DNA from: Sulfuricurvum sp. 17-40-25
GTDB lineage: Bacteria; Campylobacterota; Campylobacteria; Campylobacterales; Sulfurimonadaceae
DNA length: 64,000 nucleotides
Reading direction: 5' to 3'
Assembly (NCBI GenBank): GCA_002282015.1
Contig: NCIJ01000001.1
Span: 124,001-188,000 of the forward strand
Shown: positions 45,024-54,315 of the stretch, one piece after another
How positions within the stretch are numbered: the first letter of the stretch is position 1
How the letters are laid out: each line of letters starts with the position of its first letter
Program-made: the position numbers and the translations under genes
Notes under the pieces: generated by a model
What the model was told of the DNA's origin: nothing
Databases searched by the model: none
What the model saw: the letters and a program-made list of their open reading frames with translations, nothing else

Positions 45024-45029
45024 TATAAT
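45024..45029 (+). promoter_or_regulatory. Candidate -10 box (TATAAT) for pgsA-rseP-yggS
   Basis: TATAAT lies 39 bases before the pgsA TTG in the 77-base gap after the metal cassette, so pgsA need not depend on cassette transcription. Confidence 0.5.
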
Positions 45030-45067
45030 CACGAATATTAAATAGATTCATAGTCAAAAGGAAAATT

Positions 45068-45622
45068 TTGTTCAATATACCCAATCTCCTAGCCCTTTCT
45101 CGCTTGCTCATCGCTCCGGTGATGTTTTGGGTCATTCTCAATCCTCAAGTTTTTACCGACAACGGCTGGCATATCAGCTGGAGCTACTACACTGCTTCTT
45201 TACTCTTTGTCCTTGCTAGTGTGACCGATTTTTTTGATGGATATATTGCTCGTGAACTGGATCAAATCACCATTGTGGGGCAAATCCTCGACCCACTTGC
45301 CGATAAGATGCTTACATTGGCGGCCTTCTTAGGCCTGATGATGAACGGCGATGCTTCTGCTTGGGCTATTTATATCATCATAGGGCGTGAACTGTTTATC
45401 ACCGGCCTTCGCACTCTATCACTCTCTGAGGGGATCGATATCAGCGCATCATGGGCAGGGAAAGTCAAAACCGTTGTGCAGATGATTGCCATAGGCTTTT
45501 TATTAATGCATTGGATGGGTGGAGAGCTATTACTGTGGATTGCTGTTGCGATCACTCTGTACTCTGGCGGAGAATATCTTGCCGGATTCACAAAAGCATA
45601 CCGAATGAAGGAAACCGTATGA
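45068..45622 (+). CDS. pgsA: CDP-diacylglycerol-glycerol-3-phosphate 3-phosphatidyltransferase
   Basis: 184 residues, about five membrane spans. The CDP-alcohol phosphotransferase motif DG-x2-AR-x8-G-x3-D-x3-D is complete (DGYIAR ... GQILDPLAD). It makes phosphatidylglycerophosphate, the phosphatidylglycerol precursor. The start is TTG at 45068 with an AAAGGAAAA site; the family N-terminus FNIPNLLALSRL begins right there. Overlaps rseP by 4 bases. Confidence 0.93.
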   Translation: MFNIPNLLALSRLLIAPVMFWVILNPQVFTDNGWHISWSYYTASLLFVLASVTDFFDGYIARELDQITIVGQILDPLADKMLTLAAFLGLMMNGDASAWAIYIIIGRELFITGLRTLSLSEGIDISASWAGKVKTVVQMIAIGFLLMHWMGGELLLWIAVAITLYSGGEYLAGFTKAYRMKETV

Positions 45623-46671
45623 GTTGGATCATTGCGTTACTTATTTTATCTGCTCTCATCTTTTTTCATGAACTTGGGCACTACAGTGCTGCGCGATTTT
45701 TTGGGGTTTATGTCGAAGTCTTTAGTATCGGATTTGGCAAAAAGATCGCCTCTTTCAATTGGCTTGGAACCAAGTGGCAGATATCAGCTATTCCTCTTGG
45801 CGGTTACGTCAAAATGAAAGGGCAGGACGACATGGATCCGACGATTATCAGCAATGATAACGACAGCTACAATTCCAAAAAACCATGGCAACGCATTATC
45901 ATCCTCCTAGCAGGCCCTCTTGCGAACTTCCTACTTGCTTGGTTTTTATTTTATGCCATCGCACTTGGTGGACCAAAAGCACTCTCTCCTGTTATTGGGG
46001 CAGTTTCCCTCAATTCTCCAGCCAGTATCGCGGGTCTGCAGAAAAATGACCGAATTCTCTCTATAAATGGTGAAGCGATAACCCAATGGAATGAACTTTC
46101 CGATTTTATTATGTCCTCAAAAGGTCATTTAACACTGCAAGTACAGCGCGACAATACAGTGCAATTCATCATACTTTCCCCGCGTATCAGTGAATCTACC
46201 AATATGTTCAAAGAAAAAATATACAAACGGATGGTCGGTATCGCACCATCCGGCGAGACACATACTCTAAATTTAACGCTTATGCAAGGGTTTGCATATG
46301 CCTCAAAAGAGACGATTGCATCCTCATTGATGATTTTTCAAAGTGTTCAAAAACTCATTACCGGCGTTGTCCCTACCAAGGAACTTGGAGGGGTTGTCAG
46401 TATCGTCAAAATAACGGCGGATGCTACTGCTTATGGTTGGATGAGCCTCTTTTTCTTTGCGGCGCTTATCTCTGTCAATCTCGGCGTCTTAAACCTTTTA
46501 CCTATTCCTGCTTTGGATGGAGGGCACATTGTCTTTAACCTTTATGAGATGATTCGAAAAAAAGCACCCAGTGAAGCAGTCATAACTCAACTCACCATAG
46601 GCGGATGGGTGATCTTACTAGGCCTCATGAGTCTAGGACTCTATAACGATATAACGAGATTAATGCAATGA
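45619..46671 (+). CDS. rseP: Site-2 zinc metalloprotease RseP
   Basis: 350 residues from ATG 45619, which overlaps the pgsA stop; a longer in-frame extension upstream lies inside pgsA and is not used. The zinc motif HELGH is at about 19-23 in the first membrane span, one PDZ domain follows (about 110-200), and the third zinc ligand lies in LNLLPIPALDGGH near the end. It cuts transmembrane segments, for instance of anti-sigma factors or leftover signal peptides. Campylobacterota usually lack the RseA-sigma-E pair, so targets are open. Overlaps yggS by 4 bases. Confidence 0.93.
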   Translation: MSWIIALLILSALIFFHELGHYSAARFFGVYVEVFSIGFGKKIASFNWLGTKWQISAIPLGGYVKMKGQDDMDPTIISNDNDSYNSKKPWQRIIILLAGPLANFLLAWFLFYAIALGGPKALSPVIGAVSLNSPASIAGLQKNDRILSINGEAITQWNELSDFIMSSKGHLTLQVQRDNTVQFIILSPRISESTNMFKEKIYKRMVGIAPSGETHTLNLTLMQGFAYASKETIASSLMIFQSVQKLITGVVPTKELGGVVSIVKITADATAYGWMSLFFFAALISVNLGVLNLLPIPALDGGHIVFNLYEMIRKKAPSEAVITQLTIGGWVILLGLMSLGLYNDITRLMQ

Positions 46672-47345
46672 ATACAATAGAACAAAAACGTCATTTTGAT
46701 ACCATCATAGAGCGTATTGAACACGCCCGTATCCGTGTGAGTGAACATCATATAGTCAAAATAGTTGCAGCAAGTAAATATGTAGATGCGCAGGCTATTG
46801 CTGACTTATATGCCATCGGTCAACGTGCTTTTGGCGAAAACAAAGTACAAGATTTACACACAAAAGCAAATCTACTCGAAGAACTTCCATTGGAATGGCA
46901 TTTCATAGGAACCTTGCAGAAAAACAAGATCAACCAGCTTTTGAGTGTACGTCCACAGATGATACATTCCATTGACTCTCTTGAACTCGCCCATGCCCTC
47001 CAAGAACGTCTTGAGCGAGAGAGTATGACACTGCGGGCATTGGTTCAGGTCAATTCTGCGTATGAAGCAACAAAGTCAGGCTTTAGACCTGAAGAATTTT
47101 TAGATTGCTATGCTCAAATAGCTGAGCAATGTCCCAACCTACACCTTCAAGGAATAATGAGTATCGGTGCACATACAGATGACACTACAATCGTTCAAAA
47201 AAGTTTTGAAACAACTCACTCCTTATTTGAGCGACTGCCTAGTGCTACAACATGTTCCATGGGAATGAGCGGTGACTTTGAACTTGCCATAAAATGTGGT
47301 TCCAACCTCGTACGTTTGGGCTCTATTCTATTTAAAAAGTCATAG
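46668..47345 (+). CDS. yggS: PLP homeostasis protein YggS/PipY
   Basis: 225 residues. The pyridoxal-phosphate lysine is K37 (VAASKYVD); FGENKVQDL, WHFIGTLQKNKI and MGMSGDFELAI are the other hallmarks. The family binds PLP and keeps free PLP and amino/keto-acid balance in order; it has no known catalysis. Co-transcribed with pgsA and rseP by 4-base overlap. Confidence 0.93.
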   Translation: MNTIEQKRHFDTIIERIEHARIRVSEHHIVKIVAASKYVDAQAIADLYAIGQRAFGENKVQDLHTKANLLEELPLEWHFIGTLQKNKINQLLSVRPQMIHSIDSLELAHALQERLERESMTLRALVQVNSAYEATKSGFRPEEFLDCYAQIAEQCPNLHLQGIMSIGAHTDDTTIVQKSFETTHSLFERLPSATTCSMGMSGDFELAIKCGSNLVRLGSILFKKS

Positions 47346-47383
47346 TTATATAAAATTTAGATAAGAAATCAAATTTTTTATGC

Positions 47384-47389
47384 TACTAT
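47384..47389 (+). promoter_or_regulatory. Candidate extended -10 (TGCTACTAT) before the EAL gene
   Basis: TG at 47381-47382 and TACTAT at 47384-47389 lie about 30 bases before ATG 47418, in a 72-base AT-rich gap. Confidence 0.4.
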
Positions 47390-47417
47390 ACATACTCATG
47401 TTTTTATAGGATTATGA

Positions 47418-49625
47418 ATGGATAAAATACGGATTAGGGCTACACTGTTTGCGATGAGCATTGTCCTTGTCCTAGTAGGCTATTTTATCTATTCCCTTCT
47501 CCAAGATAAAAAACGGGTACTCAATGAAAAAACGCACGCACGCCAAATACTTCTTAAAAATACTTATGAACTCTCTATTTTAGATATCGAACAAGGACTC
47601 AATCGTTTTGCGTGTAAGATGATGTCGGATCATCATATCGTGGATGCATTTGAAGCACGTGACCGAGATGCTCTCTATGCCCTTACTCTCCCTTATTTTA
47701 ATGATGCACACATACGTGGTGATGTTGATTTAACTGGATTCATTCAAAACGACGGTTCTCATTTTCTTCGACTACAAGAGCCTCAAAAGTTTGGAGACAA
47801 TCTAACCGAACAACGCCCTATGCTCGCCCTTGCCCTAAAGACACAAAAACCCATAACCTCACTTGATGTTACCAAATACTATATATCCCTTGTTAGTATT
47901 ATCCCTATTTTTAAAGATCAGAGGTTTTTAGGGGTAGTGCAAGTATCCTCAAAAATAGATCGGATACAAGAACGACTCAATCAACGCTCCCACATAAAAA
48001 GCGCGTTGGCCTTTGATACCAAAGTACTGCATAAAATGTTACCCAATCACCGATCAAAACTATATGCTCACCACTCACTAATATCTTCCAATGACCCGCT
48101 ATTTGAAAAGTTACCTGACAATTATGCCTTTCATGACTCTCTACGTTATAAAATCAAAAACAAGACGTACATCATTACTTCTCGTGAATTAATGACCTAC
48201 ACGCACAAACCCTTAGCCCAAATGATTTGTGCGTTGGACATTACAGGCGATGAGCTCGCTTATAAAGAAGAAATTAAAAACCTCTTGTTCATCAGTCTTT
48301 TATTAGTAATACTCTTAGGAATCATATTGCATATTGGATTCAAATCACTCATAAATCGAATACATATTCTCTCCACCAAGCTTTCACAACAATTAGACAA
48401 TCAACTCCATACCGACAATCTTACAGGGCTTCCTAATCGTAAAGCACTGCTTGAAAATATTCAACAAAAACAGCATATTGCTGTGTTGCTCCTCAATATT
48501 GACAATTTCAAAGAGACCAATGATCTGTATGGTCATGAAATAGGCGATCAGATACTGCAAGAAGTGGCAAAATCCATCCAACTCATAATTGAAGAATACT
48601 CTCTAAAGTTATATAAGATGCACTCCGATGAGTACGCATTGGCACTTAGTGACTATATCAATGTTGAAAAGTTTGATACGATGTGTCAAACCATTTTGCA
48701 TCGTCTTCATTCCATGAATTGTGAGATTGACGGTATTACGATCTTTATCTCATTTAGTATGGGAGCTGATATCTGTTTTGATGAAGGCTGTGATTTAGTC
48801 GGACGTGCAGATATGGCACTTAAAACGGCGAAAAAACGCGGATATACTTTTGTAAAATACCATAGTTCATTGCACATCAAAGAAGAATATCAAAATAATA
48901 TTCTCTGGAGTAAGAAACTCCGAGATGCCATAAATAACAATCGGTTCGCTTTGTATTTTCAAGGTATCCATGAAGCTTCCACCAAAAATATTTATGAGTA
49001 TGAAGCTCTAATACGGATTATTGATGAAGATGGTACGGTTGTCAGTCCCGGATTATTTTTAGATATTGCCAAAAAGTCACGTCTTTACTCTCACATCACG
49101 AAGTTTGTTATTAAGGAGATTTTTAAACAATTATCGTCAACACCACACTCCTATTCGATCAATCTTTCCATAGATGATATACTCGATCCAAAAATTCAGA
49201 CTATCCTCTATGAACTTTTGGCTGAATATCCTGTTGGTAATCGTCTTATCTTTGAACTTCTTGAAGGTGATGGAATTGAGAACTATACCGAAGTCTCTGC
49301 GTTTATCTTACGGGTAAAAGAGTACGGATGTAAAATAGCAATTGATGATTTTGGAACCGGCTATTCCAACTTTGCTCATATTATGAAACTCAACGTTGAT
49401 TTTATTAAAATAGATGGTTCTCTCATAAAACGACTTGATCTTGATCTCAGTGCACAGGATATCGTACGTACGATTGTTGAATTTGCCCACCGTTTAAATA
49501 TTAAAACCGTTGCCGAATTCGTTTCAAGCAAAGATATCTATGACGAGTGTATCGAGCTTGGTATTGACTATGTTCAGGGATTTCATCTTAGTAAACCCGA
49601 GCCCATGACACTGCCGAATACTTAA
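47418..49625 (+). CDS. Membrane sensor with degenerate GGDEF and intact EAL domain (probable c-di-GMP phosphodiesterase)
   Basis: 735 residues: membrane spans at about 7-27 and 288-308 flank a periplasmic double-Cache-like sensor (about 30-285). The GGDEF domain (332-485) reads HSDEY (402-406) at the active site, so cyclase activity is unlikely. The EAL domain (about 500-730) keeps E529-A-L, N582, E613, D643-D644, K664, E700 and Q720, the metal and catalytic set. It should break down c-di-GMP in response to a periplasmic signal and could thereby oppose PelD-driven exopolysaccharide synthesis; that link is inference. Stand-alone gene between yggS and ppsA. Confidence 0.85.
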   Translation: MDKIRIRATLFAMSIVLVLVGYFIYSLLQDKKRVLNEKTHARQILLKNTYELSILDIEQGLNRFACKMMSDHHIVDAFEARDRDALYALTLPYFNDAHIRGDVDLTGFIQNDGSHFLRLQEPQKFGDNLTEQRPMLALALKTQKPITSLDVTKYYISLVSIIPIFKDQRFLGVVQVSSKIDRIQERLNQRSHIKSALAFDTKVLHKMLPNHRSKLYAHHSLISSNDPLFEKLPDNYAFHDSLRYKIKNKTYIITSRELMTYTHKPLAQMICALDITGDELAYKEEIKNLLFISLLLVILLGIILHIGFKSLINRIHILSTKLSQQLDNQLHTDNLTGLPNRKALLENIQQKQHIAVLLLNIDNFKETNDLYGHEIGDQILQEVAKSIQLIIEEYSLKLYKMHSDEYALALSDYINVEKFDTMCQTILHRLHSMNCEIDGITIFISFSMGADICFDEGCDLVGRADMALKTAKKRGYTFVKYHSSLHIKEEYQNNILWSKKLRDAINNNRFALYFQGIHEASTKNIYEYEALIRIIDEDGTVVSPGLFLDIAKKSRLYSHITKFVIKEIFKQLSSTPHSYSINLSIDDILDPKIQTILYELLAEYPVGNRLIFELLEGDGIENYTEVSAFILRVKEYGCKIAIDDFGTGYSNFAHIMKLNVDFIKIDGSLIKRLDLDLSAQDIVRTIVEFAHRLNIKTVAEFVSSKDIYDECIELGIDYVQGFHLSKPEPMTLPNT

Positions 49626-49685
49626 CCTTCTTTTTTATCCGTTTTTCCTCTCCATTATGGTACCCTATGTCATAAAGGAGACAAT

Positions 49686-52088
49686 ATGCCATTCATACTA
49701 TTTTTCGATCAAATTTCTAATACTGATGTTGCTGTTGTAGGTGGTAAAAACGCCAGTTTGGGTGAGATGTATCAAAACCTCTCTGCACAGGGGATACGTG
49801 TCCCTTTTGGTTTTGCAACCACGGCCCATGCGTATCAGACTTTTTTAACCGAGAACAAATTAACCCAACCGCTTACGCAGCTACTTTCAACACTTGATTA
49901 CGATGATGTAAACTCCCTTGCAGATGTTGCCAAAAAAATCCGTTCTCTTATTCTAAGTGTACCCTTACCCAAAACATTGACAGACACTATTACACAGGGC
50001 TATCGTACCTTAAGTGCTCATTATAATCTCCAAAACATTGATGTTGCCGTTCGCTCTTCTGCTACGGCTGAAGATCTTCCAGATGCCAGCTTTGCAGGAC
50101 AGCAAGAGAGCTTTTTAAATATTAGCGGAGAAGAGCGCCTCATTGAGCATGTACATCGATGTTATGCCTCTCTTTATACTGACCGCGCGATCAGCTATCG
50201 TCACCGAAATGGATTTGATCATATGCAGGTGAGCTTATGTGTTGGTATCCAAAAAATGGTTCGCAGTGATCAAGCCAGCAGCGGTGTCATGTTCACTATT
50301 GATCCCGATTCTGGGTCAGATTCTTTGATCATTATCAACTCTACCTGGGGATTGGGAGAAAACATCGTCGGTGGTAAGATCAATCCCGATGAATTTATTG
50401 TTTTTAAACCAACACTCAATACCCATACAACTATACTCAAACGTACATTGGGAAGTAAGCTCTTACAGATGATCTATGATCCCAATGATCTCTCACGTAC
50501 CTTGAACATTGACACCCCTGTATCATTGCAAGAACAATTTTGTTTGAATGATGAAGAGGTCATGACTCTCGCCCGTAACGGTCTGACCATCGAACAGCAC
50601 TATTCCACTCTTGCAGGATCTCAAACTCCAATGGATATTGAATGGGCCAAAGATGCTCTTGATGGGCAGCTGTATATCGTTCAAGCACGTCCTGAAACGG
50701 TACAAAGCCGTAAAGAAGATTCTTTTGTACTCCTTACCTATAAATTTGATACCCTACCACTTAACAAGATCCTATTAACAGGTACTGCAGTAGGCAATAA
50801 AATCGCTCATGGAAGAGTACGAGTCATCCATGATATCAGTGAATTTCATTTGTTTCAAGAAGGGGAAATACTCGTAACCGACAACACCGATCCGGATTGG
50901 GAGCCGGTCATGAAAAAAGCATCCGCCCTTATCACCAACCGGGGAGGAAGAACGTGTCATGCAGCCATCATCGCACGTGAGATTGGTGTCAGTGCCATCG
51001 TAGGTACGACCGATGCTACAACACAGCTACTAGATGGCCAAGAAGTGACCATCAGCTGTGCGCAGGGAGAAACGGGATATATTTATGAAGGAATTATCCC
51101 TTATCATGTAGATAGCCTCGATTTAAGTGATTGTGGAGAACCAAAGACCCGCTTGTATTTAAATATTGGTGATCCACAAAATGCCTTTCACTCTGCACAA
51201 CTACCCAATCACGGTGTAGGTCTGGCACGCATGGAATTTATCATCAACAACACTATTAAAGCTCACCCACTGGCACTCATCGATATTTTTGAAGGTAAAA
51301 GACCAAAAGGCTGTGAGGAAATCCACGCTCTGATGCATGGATATGATACTCCAAAAGAGTTTTTCCAAAAAAAGATCATGGAAGGAGTCGGAACTATATG
51401 TGCCACATTTTATCCCAAGCCAGTCATTGTCCGAACCAGTGATTTTAAAACGAATGAATACCGTCATATGATTGGTGGAGAAGCCTATGAAGAACACGAA
51501 GAGAACCCTATGATTGGATTTAGGGGGGCGTCTCGCTATAACTCGCAGCTTTATAAAAAAGCGTTTGAATGGGAGTGTGAGGCACTACGAATGGTTCGCG
51601 ATGAGATGGGGCTTAACAATATGCAGTTAATGCTTCCCTTTGTACGTACCCCCCAAGAGGGACGTGATGCCATTGCGATAATGAACACACAAGGGCTGGT
51701 TCAAGGGGTCAATGATCTGAAAATTTACGCTATGTGCGAAATCCCAAGCAACGTAATATTGGCCGATGAGTTTTTGAAAATTTTTGATGGATACAGTATC
51801 GGTTCCAATGATTTGACACAGCTGACACTGGGAGTTGACCGTGACAGCGCACAAGTAGCGTCTATATTTGATGAACGCAATGAAGCGGTAAAGAGGATGA
51901 TTAAAATGGCGATAGACGCCTGTCAAAAAGAGGGGAAATACATCGGTATTTGCGGACAAGCACCCTCAGACTATCCTGAGATCACCCGTTTTTTAGTGGA
52001 GGCAGGCATTGACTCCATCTCGTTAAATCCTGATTCCATCGTCAAGACATGGAAACACGTTGTAGAATTAGAAAATAGCCTCACGTAA
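49686..52088 (+). CDS. ppsA: Phosphoenolpyruvate synthase
   Basis: 800 residues. N-terminal ATP-grasp domain (KNASLGEMY; AVRSSATAEDLPDASFAGQQ), the swivelling phospho-His domain with H425 (GGRTCHAAIIAREIGV) and the C-terminal PEP/pyruvate barrel, with SIGSNDLTQLTLGVDRD and the CGQAPS segment holding the catalytic Cys. It makes PEP from pyruvate and ATP, needed for gluconeogenesis in an autotroph. An AAAGGAGA site precedes the ATG. It converges on the flgS-like gene with a 2-base gap and no visible terminator. Confidence 0.95.
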   Translation: MPFILFFDQISNTDVAVVGGKNASLGEMYQNLSAQGIRVPFGFATTAHAYQTFLTENKLTQPLTQLLSTLDYDDVNSLADVAKKIRSLILSVPLPKTLTDTITQGYRTLSAHYNLQNIDVAVRSSATAEDLPDASFAGQQESFLNISGEERLIEHVHRCYASLYTDRAISYRHRNGFDHMQVSLCVGIQKMVRSDQASSGVMFTIDPDSGSDSLIIINSTWGLGENIVGGKINPDEFIVFKPTLNTHTTILKRTLGSKLLQMIYDPNDLSRTLNIDTPVSLQEQFCLNDEEVMTLARNGLTIEQHYSTLAGSQTPMDIEWAKDALDGQLYIVQARPETVQSRKEDSFVLLTYKFDTLPLNKILLTGTAVGNKIAHGRVRVIHDISEFHLFQEGEILVTDNTDPDWEPVMKKASALITNRGGRTCHAAIIAREIGVSAIVGTTDATTQLLDGQEVTISCAQGETGYIYEGIIPYHVDSLDLSDCGEPKTRLYLNIGDPQNAFHSAQLPNHGVGLARMEFIINNTIKAHPLALIDIFEGKRPKGCEEIHALMHGYDTPKEFFQKKIMEGVGTICATFYPKPVIVRTSDFKTNEYRHMIGGEAYEEHEENPMIGFRGASRYNSQLYKKAFEWECEALRMVRDEMGLNNMQLMLPFVRTPQEGRDAIAIMNTQGLVQGVNDLKIYAMCEIPSNVILADEFLKIFDGYSIGSNDLTQLTLGVDRDSAQVASIFDERNEAVKRMIKMAIDACQKEGKYIGICGQAPSDYPEITRFLVEAGIDSISLNPDSIVKTWKHVVELENSLT

Positions 52089-52090
52089 AC

Positions 52091-53071
52091 TTATCGAAGG
52101 GTAATAATAAACCCTTTGCGTCCACTCTTACACAATTCAACCGTTCCACCGTGAGCGTTGGCAATATTTTTGGCCAGTACTAAGCCCAAACCATTGCCTT
52201 TTTCTTTGGTACTTCTAAACGCTTCAAACAGCATTTTTTCATTGACAATAGCAATACCGCTGTCATAAATAGCAAAACGATGGAAATCCTCTTCAAACGT
52301 ATAGACTATTTCTACGTTCCCCTCTTCATGATCATCATCCAGTTCAATCGCATCAATAGCATTAAAAATAAAATTGGTAAACAGCATGCCCAATAAATCA
52401 AGATCACCCTCTAACTCAAAATCATCTTCAGGAAAAACAAAATCGATCTCTTTGGCATAGCTATAGTAACCGATAGCATTTTTAAGATCATTACGAATAA
52501 CACTCCATTTGAGTGTCGATTTTTGGGTACTGACTCCCTTGGAAAACATCAAGGTAGCTTTGATGATCCGCTCAATACGATAAAGGGATTTTTGTATCTC
52601 CCCGACAATCGGCTTGTTCTCTTCTATGACCCGCTTCATCAGCGTCGATGCCAACAGGGCAATAGAACCAATTGGGTTACGGATCTCATGACTCAGATGC
52701 GCCGCCATCTGCCCCATGGTTGCCAAATTTTCTTTGCGTTTTTGCTCTGTGATATCGGTGGCACTGAAAAGCTGTTTTCCATTGTGTAACGCCGATTTAA
52801 TAAGATACGAGCGCTCTTGAAAGCTTACCTCATAATCTTGTTCATCCCAATACAGTGTTTCAAACAAACTTCCGAGCTCTTTTGCTTTAGAGTTTTGCAA
52901 AAAGATCGAACCATCTTCCTCTAGAATCCATATGGCATTGGGTAAAAACTCGACAACCTGTTCAATCGTCGACTGAAGATGATCATACGATTGACGTAGT
53001 GCTACGTATTCTTCTTCGACTTTATACGTTTGATCAATAAGAGCTTTAAGCTCATCAGCCGAGATCATCAA
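52091..53071 (-). CDS. flgS: Histidine kinase of the FlgS type
   Basis: 326 residues, soluble. N-terminal coiled coil, a PAS-like region (about 38-108), the dimerisation box with H128 (HLSHEIRNPIGSIALLASTL) and an HATPase domain with NAIDAIE, DSGIAI and GNGLGL. In Campylobacter and Helicobacter FlgS phosphorylates FlgR, the sigma-54 activator, when the flagellar export gate is assembled; rpoN is at 9848-11119. No response regulator adjoins it, as is also true for flgS in those genera. The H-box resembles FlgS as I know it; another soluble PAS kinase cannot be fully ruled out. Overlaps the M18 gene by 4 bases. Confidence 0.75.
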   Translation of the reverse strand: MMISADELKALIDQTYKVEEEYVALRQSYDHLQSTIEQVVEFLPNAIWILEEDGSIFLQNSKAKELGSLFETLYWDEQDYEVSFQERSYLIKSALHNGKQLFSATDITEQKRKENLATMGQMAAHLSHEIRNPIGSIALLASTLMKRVIEENKPIVGEIQKSLYRIERIIKATLMFSKGVSTQKSTLKWSVIRNDLKNAIGYYSYAKEIDFVFPEDDFELEGDLDLLGMLFTNFIFNAIDAIELDDDHEEGNVEIVYTFEEDFHRFAIYDSGIAIVNEKMLFEAFRSTKEKGNGLGLVLAKNIANAHGGTVELCKSGRKGFIITLR

Positions 53072-54306
53072 TACTCCCCAATATGCAGCAAGATCTGATA
53101 CAGACCATACGCATCCTCTGTTCCTGCCAGCTCTCGAATAGAGTGCATGGCCAGCGTCGGAACACCGACATCGATGGTTTCTACACCCAGTCGTGTTGCA
53201 CTAATAGGACCAATCGTTGAACCGCATCCCATATCACTACGCGTCACGAAAGTTTGGGTTGGAACAGCTGCAAGATTGGCACACTGAACAAATCGTCCCA
53301 TGGTACGCGATGATGTCGCATAGCGCTGATTTGAGTTGATTTTGATCGCAACGCCACGGTTTAATAGCGGAGCATGCTCACTCTCGTGTTTGGAGGGAAA
53401 ATTGGGATGCTGTGCGTGTGCATTGTCACACGAGACCATTAGTGATTGGCGCATAAGCGTTGAGAAATCCTCACCAGCGATACGGCGAAGCACCTCTTCG
53501 ACAAACGGGCCCCCTGCTCCTACATGTGAATCACTGCCTACTTCTTCGTGATCCATACATGCTAACATCATCGGATCATTCGTATGGATAAGCGCTTGCA
53601 GTCCTACATAACAACTCAACAGATTGTCCAAACGCGCGGAAGTGATAAACTCTTCATGAATCCCTAGAAACGACCCTTTTTGCACATCGTAAAAACTCAA
53701 CTCATGGGCAAGCAGTTTTCCCTGACTTTCTCCCGCTTCATTGAGTATCCACGATTCAAAATCAAATTCCTCACCGCATGCCATCAAAGGGACAATATCG
53801 GTTTGCGAGTTGATGGAATGACTCGTATTGGCCTCACGATCAAGATGAATTGCCAATGAAGAAACTACACCAATAGGTCGCTTTATATCCACGAGCTTCT
53901 CACGACGTACACCCGCCTCATCCAAATAGACAATCCGCCCTGCCAAACTCAAATCACGGTCAAACCACGGATTGAGCAACACTCCGCCATACGGTTCTAC
54001 CCCAAAACGAATCGTCCCCGCGCTTTTACTTACCGGATTAGGTTTGAGGCGCAAATGGGGAGAGTCGGTATGAGCCCCCACAATCGTATACCCTTTGTCA
54101 AAATACGGGGGATAGGTAAATGCTACGATCGAGGAATCATTGCGAGTGACGTAATATCCTAAGCCCTCTTGCAACTCCCATTTTTCACGTTCATCAAGCT
54201 TGATATAGCCTACGGCTTCCAACTGTCCTTCCATTTGTGCCACGGCATGAAACGGTGTCGGGGACGCGTCTATAAATTGGATCAGTTTTTCGTTAAATTC
54301 TCGCAT
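53068..54306 (-). CDS. M18-family zinc aminopeptidase
   Basis: 412 residues, cytoplasmic. Metal ligands can be seen in GAHTDSPHLRLKP (His, Asp), in CMDHEEVGSDSHVGAGG (Asp, Glu-Glu) and in the late THSIRELAG-like AMHSIREL. M18 enzymes (DAP, ApeB) remove N-terminal, often acidic, residues and form dodecamers. It lies 9 bases after dnaE and overlaps the flgS-like gene, so all three may share a transcript. Confidence 0.92.
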   Translation of the reverse strand: MREFNEKLIQFIDASPTPFHAVAQMEGQLEAVGYIKLDEREKWELQEGLGYYVTRNDSSIVAFTYPPYFDKGYTIVGAHTDSPHLRLKPNPVSKSAGTIRFGVEPYGGVLLNPWFDRDLSLAGRIVYLDEAGVRREKLVDIKRPIGVVSSLAIHLDREANTSHSINSQTDIVPLMACGEEFDFESWILNEAGESQGKLLAHELSFYDVQKGSFLGIHEEFITSARLDNLLSCYVGLQALIHTNDPMMLACMDHEEVGSDSHVGAGGPFVEEVLRRIAGEDFSTLMRQSLMVSCDNAHAQHPNFPSKHESEHAPLLNRGVAIKINSNQRYATSSRTMGRFVQCANLAAVPTQTFVTRSDMGCGSTIGPISATRLGVETIDVGVPTLAMHSIRELAGTEDAYGLYQILLHIGEY

Positions 54307-54315
54307 GATTATCTC

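Noticed and set aside
45451-45618. N-terminal extension of rseP into pgsA
   Set aside because: The extension is a shadow of pgsA; the RseP family begins at the MSW start (45619), which shows the usual 4-base overlap.
52085-52095. Terminator between ppsA and the flgS-like gene
   Set aside because: Only two bases separate the stop codons and no hairpin is visible; termination must be inside a gene or Rho-dependent.
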